DNA of 17,422 bases from Alteromonadaceae bacterium (lineage in GTDB: Bacteria > Pseudomonadota > Gammaproteobacteria > Pseudomonadales > Oleiphilaceae), in NCBI GenBank assembly GCA_013393545.1, contig JABXHG010000134.1, positions 1-17,422 of the forward strand, written 5' to 3'. A program made the position numbers and the translations under genes. Below, one piece after another: positions 1-6,704 of this stretch. The first letter of the stretch is position 1, and every line of letters begins with the position of its first letter. The notes under the pieces are model-generated. The model was not told the origin of the DNA and did no database searches. It saw only the letters and a program-made list of their open reading frames with translations.

Positions 1-174
1 GCGGACACGGGCGAAAGGGGTACAGAGGAGGTCGAGGTGGAGGAATGACCAAACCTGCTGTGCCGCGTTCAGAACACCAGGAGCCGTGACGGGAATACCC
101 CAGACAACTGTCATGATGGCGAACTGGCTCGCCACCTTGTAGTTGGATGTAAGGTTTGCATTTACTGTGCTCAT
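1..174 (-). CDS. ccoN: cbb3-type cytochrome c oxidase subunit I, N-terminal fragment (runs off the left edge)
   Basis: The 58 codons from the ATG at 174 to the window edge match the start of CcoN, the haem-copper catalytic subunit of the high-affinity cbb3 terminal oxidase in the inner membrane. Residues 11-27 (NYKVASQFAIMTVVWGI) are the characteristic CcoN opening into the first membrane helix. The next 31 residues keep the family's frame, spacing and landmarks (AAQ-x-VW, then x-x-L-D-L, then F-x-R-x-R). They carry many unexpected substitutions, for example LCTPFARVR where the family has PWTSFGRLR. All can be explained by single-base changes, so I suspect sequence error at a contig end; see findings. 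An Anr/FNR box lies upstream, as expected for this microaerobically induced operon. The Shine-Dalgarno is poor (TAAGG only 2 bases before the ATG). Identification comes from remembered family sequence. Confidence 0.8.
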   Translation of the reverse strand, partial: MSTVNANLTSNYKVASQFAIMTVVWGIPVTAPGVLNAAQQVWSFLHLDLLCTPFARVR

Positions 175-244
175 AGCCTTACCAATGGGTTCAGGATGGG
201 GAATTATGCGGGAGCAAGTATGGAGAAAGCATTAGGTGTTTGCA

Positions 245-258
245 ATGATTCAAATCAA
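245..258 (-). promoter_or_regulatory. Anr/FNR box upstream of ccoN
   Basis: Read on the minus strand the site is TTGAT-TTGA-ATCAT, matching 9 of the 10 defined bases of the FNR/Anr consensus TTGAT-N4-ATCAA. Its centre (251.5) is about 77 bp before the ccoN ATG. A -10-like CATACT (minus strand, 217-222) would put transcription start near 210 and the box at about -41.5, the class II activator position. A second -10-like element, CATAAT (203-208), would place the box near -55.5, which fits less well. Anr/FNR control of cbb3 operons at low oxygen is well established. The box could also affect the divergent hydrolase gene, but it lies about 158 bp before that start. Confidence 0.75.
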
Positions 259-328
259 CTCCTGATATCTGTCAATTTCGCCGGAATCAGCAACCTGGCC
301 AGCAACTTGCAAGCGATACTCAATCCCG

Positions 329-357
329 TTTAAAACCGGTGCCATGGGTTGCATAAT
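329..357 (+). promoter_or_regulatory. Possible promoter for the hydrolase-rlmM pair
   Basis: A -35-like TTTAAA (329-334), a 17-bp spacer and a -10-like CATAAT (352-357) end 52 bp before the ATG at 410. The -10 matches 5 of 6 bases and the -35 matches 4 of 6. It is the best candidate I could find in the 235-bp divergent region, but the match is modest. Confidence 0.25.
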
Positions 358-409
358 GTGCGCTGGTTGCCAATGATGGCGCCCCGTTTCATCAACCGGT
401 GTGGCCCTT

Positions 410-1087
410 ATGAAGACAATCACCAGTCCGCTGTATTCAAAAGATCCTGCCAGCGTCCTGATTCTTGCCCACGGCGCCGGTGCGCCCATGGATTCACCGT
501 TCATGGATCAACTCGCAAACGCGCTTGATCGCGAGGGTATTGCCAGCGTGCGTTTTGAGTTTCCTTATATGGAAAAGCGCCGGGAGGATGGCAAAAAACG
601 CCCACCGGATCGTCAGCCGGTTTTGCTGAAAAGGTTCCGTGAAGCCGTCACGCAAGTACGTTCGCACGTCGGCGACCATTGCCGGGTTTTGGTGGGTGGT
701 AAATCCATGGGTGGCCGCATGGCGTCCTTGATGGCTTGTGAACAAGATGCTTTGGTGGACGGCGTCGCCTGTTTCGGTTACCCCTTCCACGCTCCGGGTA
801 AGCCGGATAACTGGCGTATCGACCATTTTCCGCAGCTCACTTGCCCGTTGCTGATTGTTCAGGGCACCCGAGATCCTTTTGGCAAGGCGGTTGAAGTGGA
901 ACAGAAGGGCACTATGGAAGGGGTTTCGCACCTGGCCTGGCTGGAAGGCGGCAACCATGACTTTCAGCCGTTGAAAAAGCAGCCGGAATCCCACGAGCAG
1001 CTGATTGATCAGGCGGCCCGGATTACCCGAGACTTTATCGATCATTGGCTGAGCAGCAATGAACAGCCTCACGGAGCAAAGAGTTGA
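410..1087 (+). CDS. Small alpha/beta-fold hydrolase of the KANL3/Tex30 (dienelactone hydrolase-like) type
   Basis: This 225-aa cytosolic protein has a full serine hydrolase triad. The oxyanion region HGAG is at residues 21-24, nucleophile Ser99 sits in the elbow GGKSMGGR, the acid is Asp155 in QGTRDPFG, and the base is His183 in GGNHDF. That order and length fit the bacterial proteins related to KANL3/Tex30, whose substrates are mostly unknown. No signal peptide is visible. Start choice: the frame is closed upstream, leaving GTG 401 or ATG 410. Neither has a strong Shine-Dalgarno; I prefer the ATG because the protein then begins just before the first strand. Its TGA overlaps the ATG of rlmM by one base (TGATG), so the two are probably translationally coupled. 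A functional link to rRNA methylation is not evident. Confidence 0.85.
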   Translation: MKTITSPLYSKDPASVLILAHGAGAPMDSPFMDQLANALDREGIASVRFEFPYMEKRREDGKKRPPDRQPVLLKRFREAVTQVRSHVGDHCRVLVGGKSMGGRMASLMACEQDALVDGVACFGYPFHAPGKPDNWRIDHFPQLTCPLLIVQGTRDPFGKAVEVEQKGTMEGVSHLAWLEGGNHDFQPLKKQPESHEQLIDQAARITRDFIDHWLSSNEQPHGAKS

Positions 1088-2157
1088 TGCAGCAGGTTAT
1101 GTTGGTGTGCCGGCCCGGTTTTGAAGCCGAGGCGGGACAGGAGTTGACCGACCAGGCGGCCGAAGTGGGTATGTTTGGCTATTTCATGCCCGGCAAGGAC
1201 AACGGTCTGGTTCGATTCGTTATTGGCAGTGGCGAGACCGGCGAAGAGCTCATGGAACGCCTGAAACTCAGCCAGCTGGTGTTCATCCGGGACTGGTTCG
1301 TGGTGCTGGGAGATTGTCCGCTGCCCGCCGAAGACCGGGTGGGCGCGGTGATTGAGTTTTTCCGGGAGCTGGGCTGGCCCGGCGATAACGTGGCAAGACT
1401 GGAAGTTCGCCTGCCAGAGACCAACTCGGACCGGGATCTGGGAAATTTTGCCCGTAAATGGGTGGCGCCTCTATCCAAAGGGCTGCGGGGTGCCGGGCTG
1501 ATGACCGAAGGTGATGATGCACCGGCACAGCTGGAAATGCTGCTGCTGGATTTTTCGACCGTCGTGGTTGGTGTCAGCCTGAAAGGAAACCGTTCACCGT
1601 TTGACGGAGGCGTTCCCCGGTTGCGCTTGTCGGCTTCAGCGCCGAGCCGGTCCGCGTTGAAGCTCGAAGAAGCCTGGAAGGTGTTTATTCCGCAGGATCA
1701 GTGGCTGGATTATCTGGGTGGCGGCAAAAAAGCCGTGGATCTGGGCGCTGCACCGGGTGGATGGACCTCGCAGCTGGTCAAGGAAGGCATGTTGGTGACG
1801 GCCGTGGATAACGGCCCGATGAACAGCGAGTTGATGGCCTCGGGGCAGGTTGAGCATGTGAAGGCCGATGGGTACAACTGGCAGCCGAAACGAGGTGTTG
1901 ACTGGATGGTGTGCGACATTGTCGATCAGCCCCGCAAAACCGCCAAAATGGTGGTGCATTGGCTATCCGAAAAACTGTGCCGTTATACCGTATTCAACCT
2001 CAAGCTGCCGATGAAAAAGCGCTACGAGGAATGGTTGACCTGCCGGGAGATTCTGGAAGAAGGGCTGGAGGCGGCGGGCATCGAATATCGCCTGCATGCC
2101 CGCCATCTGTACCATGACCGGGAAGAGATCACCTGCTTTATCGAGCGGATAGTCTGA
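1087..2157 (+). CDS. rlmM: 23S rRNA (cytidine-2498-2'-O)-methyltransferase RlmM
   Basis: RlmM methylates the 2'-OH of C2498 in 23S rRNA, close to the peptidyl transferase centre, using S-adenosylmethionine. The 356-aa length is close to the E. coli enzyme (about 366). The N-terminal half is the THUMP-like RNA-binding part. The C-terminal half is a Rossmann methyltransferase with the SAM-binding motif DLGAAPGGW around residues 218-226. A K-D-K-E catalytic set can be placed at Lys192 (SALKLEEAW), Asp277 (MVCDIVDQP), Lys306 (FNLKLPMKK) and the Glu pair near 346-347 (DREEITCF). The ATG at 1087 has GGAG about 10 bases upstream and overlaps the hydrolase stop by one base. A TTG codon directly before it is possible but unnecessary. 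It ends 3 bp from the convergent monooxygenase-fold gene. Confidence 0.95.
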   Translation: MQQVMLVCRPGFEAEAGQELTDQAAEVGMFGYFMPGKDNGLVRFVIGSGETGEELMERLKLSQLVFIRDWFVVLGDCPLPAEDRVGAVIEFFRELGWPGDNVARLEVRLPETNSDRDLGNFARKWVAPLSKGLRGAGLMTEGDDAPAQLEMLLLDFSTVVVGVSLKGNRSPFDGGVPRLRLSASAPSRSALKLEEAWKVFIPQDQWLDYLGGGKKAVDLGAAPGGWTSQLVKEGMLVTAVDNGPMNSELMASGQVEHVKADGYNWQPKRGVDWMVCDIVDQPRKTAKMVVHWLSEKLCRYTVFNLKLPMKKRYEEWLTCREILEEGLEAAGIEYRLHARHLYHDREEITCFIERIV

Positions 2158-2194
2158 GCGTCACGCCACGTACTGTTCCAGTACAGTGACTATC
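2148..2194. terminator. Inverted repeats across the rlmM / monooxygenase junction; possible terminator
   Basis: Two structures coincide at this tail-to-tail junction. The inner hairpin has a 6-bp stem GTACTG-TTC-CAGTAC (2170-2184), which can be extended by CAC/GTG with one bulged A. An outer perfect 7-bp inverted repeat pairs GATAGTC (2148-2154) with GACTATC (2188-2194) and brackets both stop codons. On the plus strand the hairpin begins 10 bases after the rlmM stop and is followed by a pyrimidine-rich tail, not a clean T run. It is therefore a weak or non-canonical intrinsic terminator at best. Confidence 0.3.
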
Positions 2195-2451
2195 TCTTCC
2201 TTGTCCATCATGGGGATAAGCGGGGCCATCAATTCCCGTCGCTCACGCGACTTGAACCAGCGCTGCCAATCAGCCTCGGAGCGCCAGTTAGATAGCGTGA
2301 TGCGGTGGTGCGGATCGTGCTTGTCCACCAGGGTTTCACCGGAGATAAAGCCTGGCTGGGCCACCGAGTGCTGCAACACCTTGCGGGATTGCTGTTCGTA
2401 AGCGGATTCCAGGCATTCGGCAATGTGGCGTTCGATCAAAACACGTATCAT
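2161..2451 (-). CDS. Antibiotic biosynthesis monooxygenase (ABM)-fold small protein
   Basis: This 96-aa protein has the pattern of the ferredoxin-like ABM family: an N-terminal strand (MIRVLIERHI), a helix, a central PGFISGETL strand followed by D-x-x-D-x-H, the typical LSNWRSEADWQRWFKS segment, and a last strand ending VLEQYV. Family members act as small dimeric oxygenases or quinol monooxygenases, but many have no known substrate and a specific reaction cannot be assigned. The ATG at 2451 is preceded by CGGAG at good spacing. It converges on rlmM (3-bp gap) and diverges from tusA across 88 bp. The end of its coding region contains the hairpin noted at the junction. Confidence 0.8.
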   Translation of the reverse strand: MIRVLIERHIAECLESAYEQQSRKVLQHSVAQPGFISGETLVDKHDPHHRITLSNWRSEADWQRWFKSRERRELMAPLIPMMDKEEIVTVLEQYVA

Positions 2452-2471
2452 TCAATCATTCTCCGTTCGTT

Positions 2472-2499
2472 TTAACTGCTATAAACAGTAACTTATCAT
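2472..2499 (+). promoter_or_regulatory. Candidate sigma-70 promoter of tusA
   Basis: TTAACT (2472-2477, 4 of 6 to TTGACA), a 16-bp spacer and TATCAT (2494-2499, 5 of 6 to TATAAT) lie in the AT-rich 88-bp divergent region. Transcription would begin near 2506, about 34 bases before the tusA TTG start. No equally good promoter is apparent on the other strand. Confidence 0.4.
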
Positions 2500-2539
2500 G
2501 TATTCGCTGAAATAGCCCCAACCTGCAGGGAGATCATTC

Positions 2540-2779
2540 TTGAGTAACGAATCATTTGATGCCGAGCTGGACGCCCGCGGCCTGTTCTGCCCTGAACCGG
2601 TGATGATGCTGCACAACCGGATCACCGACGTAGCCCCCGGTGGCGTTCTCAGGGTTGTGGCAACCGACCCTTCCACCACCCGGGATATTCCGCGCTTTTG
2701 TCAGTTCCTCGGCCATGAACTGGTGAGTGAACAGGAGCAGGGCGGCGAGTTCGTCTATTTAATACGTCGGGGTGAATGA
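2540..2779 (+). CDS. tusA: Sulfur carrier protein TusA
   Basis: TusA accepts persulfide sulfur from a cysteine desulfurase (IscS) and passes it on, classically through TusBCD/TusE to MnmA for 2-thiouridine in tRNA; it also influences sulfur supply to other cofactors. The 79-aa protein has the invariant CPEPV motif with the active Cys17, and the two-layer TusA/SirA pattern ending in FVYLIRRGE. Length is near the E. coli protein (81 aa). The start is TTG: GGGAG (2528-2532) lies 7 bases upstream and no in-frame ATG precedes the conserved core. The other tus genes are not in this window. It converges on dsbD with a 9-bp gap. Confidence 0.93.
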   Translation: MSNESFDAELDARGLFCPEPVMMLHNRITDVAPGGVLRVVATDPSTTRDIPRFCQFLGHELVSEQEQGGEFVYLIRRGE

Positions 2780-2780
2780 A

Positions 2781-2798
2781 GCCGGATGTTACCCCGGC
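2781..2798. terminator. Small GC hairpin between tusA and dsbD
   Basis: GCCGG (2781-2785) and CCGGC (2794-2798) can pair in a 5-bp stem around an 8-base loop, starting directly after the tusA stop and covering the dsbD stop. A short T run (TTTT) begins only several bases after the stem on the plus strand. It is a weak terminator candidate; nothing better is present at this junction. Confidence 0.25.
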
Positions 2799-4687
2799 AT
2801 CGGTATTTTGCGAAGGTGGGATAAAAAGGTGGCCTTGTCCATCTCACCGAGTACCCGGTGATCACTGAACTCCTGCCCGTTTGCGCCATAGAACAAAATG
2901 GCCGGCGGGCCGAACAGACCAAGCTCGTCCAGCAACGCCTGTTGTTCCGGCGTGTTGTCGGTCATATCGATCTGCAGCAGTGTGTAGGACGACAGTGCCT
3001 GGCCCACCTCAGCCGTGCTGAACACATTACGCTCCATGACTTTGCAGGAGATGCACCAGTCGGCGTAGAAATCCAGCATGACCGGTTGCCCTTGTTGCCG
3101 GGCTTCGGTCAACAGGCGGCGGATCTCGTCCGGCTGTTCGACCCGCACAAATTCGGCGTGGTCATTGGTGGCAAAGCCGGCCGGCGCCGAAGCGGCCTGA
3201 CTGGCAGTAAAGGGGGCCAACGGCTTCAGTGGGTCCTGGGCACCGCTTACCGCGCCGGCCAGTAGTGCCAGACCATAGGCGAACAGCACCAGCCCCAGCC
3301 CCTTGCGGGTGCGTTGCCAGCCGGCCTTGGCGGCATCAAACGCGCCCAGCTGAACCCCGGTAATGGCAATCAACAAACCCCACAGAGTCAGCCCGGCCCA
3401 GGCGGGAATCATCCGTTCAATCAGCCAGATGGCGACCGCCATCAGCATCACGCCATAAAAGTGTTTGACCGTGGTCATCCAGTGGCCGGAAGTGGGCAGG
3501 AATTTACGGCCGCCAACGGCGACCAGAATCAGTGGCACCCCCATGCCCAGACCCAGCGCCAGCAAAGCAAAGCCGCCGATCACCGCATCCTGGGTGGTGG
3601 AAATGTAAAGCAAGCTGCCGGCCAGGGGAGCGGATACGCAGGGCGAGACAATCAGCGCCGACAGCGCACCAATGCCGAAAAGGCTGGCCACCCGGCCGCC
3701 GGTGAGTTTGTGGCTGGCGGTATCCAGAGGCTCGCGAACGAAGCGTGGCAACTGGATTTCAAACAGATCGAACATCGACAGGGCGAAAAGTACAAAAAAG
3801 GCGGCGAACACGCCCAGTACCCACGGCGATTGCAGCTGCGCCTGCAGGTTGAAGCTGGCCCCCAGCAGGCCGGTGATCACCCCGGCGGAGGCGTAGGTAA
3901 CCGCCATGCCCAGCACATAACTGAAAGACAGCAGCAGCGCATGACCGGTGGATTGAGTGTTGCGGCCGGATACCATGCTGGAAATGATTGGCACCATGGG
4001 CAGCACGCAAGGCGTGAATGTCAGGCCCAGGCCAAGCAGGAAAAAAACGCCGGCAATGGCCAGAGTTGACTGGCTGGAGAGGAAACCGGCCAGGCCGGTG
4101 GCGCTGGACGTATCCGGGGTGCCGCTCGGTGCAGGGGCGAGCGTTCCGGCGCTTTCAGCGGTGTTGCCGGAGGAGCCTGTGCTGGTCGCGGCGCCCGGAT
4201 AATACAGAACGTCACGATTTTGTGGAGGGTAGCACAGCCCGGCCTTGGCGCACCCCTGGTAGCTGACCTGCAGTTGTGCTTCTTTTACGCCCTCGGGCAG
4301 GGTAACGGGAACCCGCGCTTCAACCGGCTCGAAAAAAGCCGTGATTTCGCCAAAAAACTCGTCCTCGGTAACCGTGCCAGGGCGGGAAAACCTCGGCTCA
4401 CCCAGCTCCACACCCTCGGTGCTGGTGCTGACCTGTATGCGACTTTTATAGAGATAATGCTCCGGTGCGATATTCCAGGACAGCACCACCGCTCCGGCTT
4501 CGCTGGTGTAATTGAAGGGCAGGGCCTGATCGACCGGCAGAAAATCTTCCTGCCCGCCAAACGGCGAGTTACCGCTGCCAAACGCCTGCGACTGGCCGGG
4601 CAACAGGGCCAGTGCCAATAAAAACGCGAGGGCGGCGGGCAGTGAATATGAATGGCGGCGGGGTCGGGCAAGCAAAAGCGTGATCAT
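2789..4687 (-). CDS. dsbD: Thiol:disulfide interchange protein DsbD
   Basis: DsbD carries reducing power from cytosolic thioredoxin across the inner membrane to periplasmic DsbC, DsbG and CcmG-type partners. All three modules and all six redox cysteines are visible in the 632-aa product. There is a signal peptide (about residues 1-35, ending GQSQA). The periplasmic alpha domain has QGCAKAGLCYPP (Cys146, Cys152). Eight or so membrane segments carry Cys227 (FTPCVLPMVPI) and Cys350 (IVSPCVSAPLAG). A C-terminal thioredoxin domain has WCISC (Cys545, Cys548). The ATG at 4687 is chosen because it starts directly before the signal peptide and has AAGGA just upstream; extension to 4783 would add 32 non-conserved residues and run into the epmC promoter region. 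DsbD supports cytochrome c maturation, which would suit a cbb3-using organism. Confidence 0.95.
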   Translation of the reverse strand: MITLLLARPRRHSYSLPAALAFLLALALLPGQSQAFGSGNSPFGGQEDFLPVDQALPFNYTSEAGAVVLSWNIAPEHYLYKSRIQVSTSTEGVELGEPRFSRPGTVTEDEFFGEITAFFEPVEARVPVTLPEGVKEAQLQVSYQGCAKAGLCYPPQNRDVLYYPGAATSTGSSGNTAESAGTLAPAPSGTPDTSSATGLAGFLSSQSTLAIAGVFFLLGLGLTFTPCVLPMVPIISSMVSGRNTQSTGHALLLSFSYVLGMAVTYASAGVITGLLGASFNLQAQLQSPWVLGVFAAFFVLFALSMFDLFEIQLPRFVREPLDTASHKLTGGRVASLFGIGALSALIVSPCVSAPLAGSLLYISTTQDAVIGGFALLALGLGMGVPLILVAVGGRKFLPTSGHWMTTVKHFYGVMLMAVAIWLIERMIPAWAGLTLWGLLIAITGVQLGAFDAAKAGWQRTRKGLGLVLFAYGLALLAGAVSGAQDPLKPLAPFTASQAASAPAGFATNDHAEFVRVEQPDEIRRLLTEARQQGQPVMLDFYADWCISCKVMERNVFSTAEVGQALSSYTLLQIDMTDNTPEQQALLDELGLFGPPAILFYGANGQEFSDHRVLGEMDKATFLSHLRKIPMPG

Positions 4688-4761
4688 GAATCCTTCAATA
4701 TCCTGAAGCCGGAATGCATGGAAAGTGATTGCTGGTAGTGGACACCACCGGCGGGGCAAAG

Positions 4762-4789
4762 TTCCCACTGGAATTGCCCGCATTAAAGT
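4762..4789 (+). promoter_or_regulatory. Possible promoter of epmC-rhlB-pdxB
   Basis: TTCCCA (4762-4767), a 16-bp spacer and TAAAGT (4784-4789), each 4 of 6 to consensus, lie in the 119-bp dsbD/epmC divergent region. Transcription would start about 10 bases before the epmC ATG, which would explain the absence of a recognisable Shine-Dalgarno there. The match is weak. Confidence 0.2.
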
Positions 4790-4806
4790 CGCACAATAGC
4801 CAACCG

Positions 4807-5373
4807 ATGAACCACAATCCAGACGATCTTATCACGCTGTTTAATGACCTGTTCCGGGAAAGCTATCGGACCGTGCTGGTCCGAGGAGGCGAAGAACCCG
4901 AATATCTGCCGGCCGATACCGCAGATGGCCTGGCACAGGTGGTGTTTGCCCGGGGCTTTTTTGCCAGCGCCCTGCACGAGATTTCCCACTGGTGTATTGC
5001 CGGTGAGCACCGGCGTACCCTCTACGATTACGGCTACTGGTATTGCCCGGATGGCCGAACGCCTCAACAACAGCAGGCCTTTGAACAGGTGGAAGTCAAA
5101 CCGCAGGCTTTGGAGTGGCTTTTTGCCCTGGCTGCCGGTTCGACCTTCCACATCAGCGTGGATAACCTGGCCGGCGACGGAGCGGCAGACGAAAGCGGTT
5201 TTCGCCGGCGCGTGAACCGGCAGCTGATCCGCTATCTTGAGCGGGGGCTTCCTGCACGGGCCCAGCAATTTTTTGATGCCCTGGCTGAATTCTACGGGAC
5301 TCGCGGCCGCATCCGGGAAAACTGGCAACAGGACAAACAGCGCATCCTGCCGGCCGAGGCCGAGCTTCAATAA
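4807..5373 (+). CDS. epmC: Elongation factor P hydroxylase EpmC (YfcM)
   Basis: EpmC hydroxylates the beta-lysylated lysine of elongation factor P, the last step after EpmB and EpmA. The 188-aa protein follows E. coli YfcM closely: EPEYLPAD near residues 30-37, the metal-site motif HEISHWCIAG starting at His57, the YWYCPDGR block at about 77-84, VEVKPQALEWLF at 95-106, and the FRRRVNRQL-type helix. The ATG at 4807 gives the family's usual length; upstream TTG codons would add about 26 unrelated residues. No clear Shine-Dalgarno precedes it. It is first in a plus-strand group with rhlB 19 bp downstream. epmA, epmB and efp are not in the window. Confidence 0.92.
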   Translation: MNHNPDDLITLFNDLFRESYRTVLVRGGEEPEYLPADTADGLAQVVFARGFFASALHEISHWCIAGEHRRTLYDYGYWYCPDGRTPQQQQAFEQVEVKPQALEWLFALAAGSTFHISVDNLAGDGAADESGFRRRVNRQLIRYLERGLPARAQQFFDALAEFYGTRGRIRENWQQDKQRILPAEAELQ

Positions 5374-5392
5374 CAAGGATTACCCGAATTTT

Positions 5393-6691
5393 ATGACTTC
5401 CGAAAAGACCCACACCAGCGAATTGCGTTTTTCCGAACTGCATCTGGACCAACGCCTGCTGGACGCCATCAGCAAAATCGGTTTTGAATACTGCACTCCG
5501 ATCCAGGCCGAGACACTGCCCTGGACACTCGCCTGTGAGGATTTGATCGGGCAGGCCCAGACCGGCACTGGCAAAACCGCCGCGTTTCTTATTACCGCCA
5601 TCCAGTCCATGCTGGAAACGCCGATTGATGAAAAAGACCGGTTTGCCTCCGAGCCGCGAGTGCTGGCCCTGGCGCCTACCCGGGAACTGGCCATGCAGAT
5701 TGCCAAGGACGCCGAGCAGCTGTGTCACTTCACCGGCCATAATGTGGTCACCGTGGTGGGCGGCATGAATTACGACAAGCAGCGCGAGCAGCTACAGAAC
5801 GAAATCGTCGATGTGCTCGTGGCCACGCCCGGCCGACTGATAGATTTCCTGGGTTCCCAGGATGTCTTCCTGGATCAGCTCGACATCCTGATATTGGACG
5901 AAGCCGACCGCATGCTCGACATGGGCTTCATTCCGGATGTCAAGCGCATCATCCGGAAGTGCACGCCCAAGGATGACCGCCAGACCCTGTTGTTCAGTGC
6001 CACTTTCAACCAGGATGTGCTGAACCTGGCCTCCATGTGGACCCGCAACGCCGAGTTCGTGGAAATCGAGCCGGAACAGAAGACTGCGGAGCGCGTCCAG
6101 CAGACCGTCTACCTGGTCTCCGATGACGACAAGCTGCAGGTGTTGACCAACTACCTGAAACGCCCCGAAGTGGAAAAGGCCATCGTGTTCGCCAACCGCC
6201 GGGATCAGTGCCGCGATCTGGAAGAAGACCTGAAGAACCAGGGCGTGAAAGTGGCCCTGATGTCTGGTGAAATTGCCCAGAACAAACGCCTTAAAACCCT
6301 CGATCAGTTCAAAAAGGGCGAGATTCAGGTGCTGGTGGCGACCGACGTGGCTGGTCGGGGCATCCACGTGACCGGCGTGACCCACGTATTCAACTACAAC
6401 CTGCCGGACAACGCCGAAGATTACGTACACCGCATCGGCCGCACCGGCCGGGCGGGCAGCACCGGGGTTTCGGTCAGTTTCGCTGGCGAGGACGATTCCT
6501 TCGCCTTGCCGGCCATTGAAACCTACATCAGCCAAAAGCTGAAAACCGAAGTGCCCGAAGAAGCCCTGATGACACCTCTGGAAAAGCCCGCCATCCAGCG
6601 CAAGCGCCGCAGCCGGCCTTCTGGCGGCCAGCGCTCCGGTGGTCGCCGGCCCCAGGGCAATCGTGGCGGATCACGGCAGCGCCGGAACTGA
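5393..6691 (+). CDS. rhlB: ATP-dependent RNA helicase RhlB (DEAD-box)
   Basis: RhlB unwinds structured RNA and, in E. coli, works in the RNase E degradosome. The 432-aa protein has all the DEAD-box motifs: Q motif (FEYCTPIQAE, 31-40), Walker A AQTGTGKT (Lys61), PTREL (96-100), DEAD (169-172), SAT (202-204), VATDVAGRG, and HRIGRTGRAG. RhlB-specific features are the EPEQKT segment after motif III, FNYNLPDNAEDYVHRIG, and ALMTPLEKP near the end. The C-terminal 30 or so residues are rich in Arg and Gly, a typical RNA-binding tail. The ATG at 5393 aligns with the family start; AAGGA lies 13 bases upstream, slightly far. It sits between epmC (19-bp gap) and pdxB (13-bp gap), so co-transcription is likely. 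A generic RhlE-type name is possible but fits less well. Confidence 0.9.
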   Translation: MTSEKTHTSELRFSELHLDQRLLDAISKIGFEYCTPIQAETLPWTLACEDLIGQAQTGTGKTAAFLITAIQSMLETPIDEKDRFASEPRVLALAPTRELAMQIAKDAEQLCHFTGHNVVTVVGGMNYDKQREQLQNEIVDVLVATPGRLIDFLGSQDVFLDQLDILILDEADRMLDMGFIPDVKRIIRKCTPKDDRQTLLFSATFNQDVLNLASMWTRNAEFVEIEPEQKTAERVQQTVYLVSDDDKLQVLTNYLKRPEVEKAIVFANRRDQCRDLEEDLKNQGVKVALMSGEIAQNKRLKTLDQFKKGEIQVLVATDVAGRGIHVTGVTHVFNYNLPDNAEDYVHRIGRTGRAGSTGVSVSFAGEDDSFALPAIETYISQKLKTEVPEEALMTPLEKPAIQRKRRSRPSGGQRSGGRRPQGNRGGSRQRRN

Positions 6692-6704
6692 AGGAGCTTG
6701 ACTC

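Noticed and set aside
250..504. An 84-codon minus-strand frame between ccoN and the hydrolase
   Set aside because: It runs into the start of the hydrolase gene, has no ribosome binding site or family match, and covers the Anr box and divergent promoter region.
2475..2489. CTG-CTATAAA-CAG as a LexA (SOS) box upstream of tusA
   Set aside because: The arms are separated by 7 bases instead of the 10 needed for LexA, and tusA is not an SOS gene.
3314..4069. A 251-codon open frame on the plus strand
   Set aside because: Antisense to the DsbD membrane domain; Gln/Gly/His-rich text typical of reversed hydrophobic codons, with no motif.
4688..4783. A longer DsbD beginning at 4783
   Set aside because: It would add 32 non-conserved residues before the signal peptide and cross the epmC promoter region; the ATG at 4687 gives a proper signal peptide and has AAGGA upstream.
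5237..5392. A longer RhlB beginning inside epmC
   Set aside because: The extra 52 residues are out-of-frame epmC sequence; the conserved helicase begins at the ATG at 5393.
5792..6535. A 247-codon open frame on the minus strand
   Set aside because: Antisense to the conserved helicase motifs of rhlB, with no recognisable domain; a shadow of rhlB codon use.
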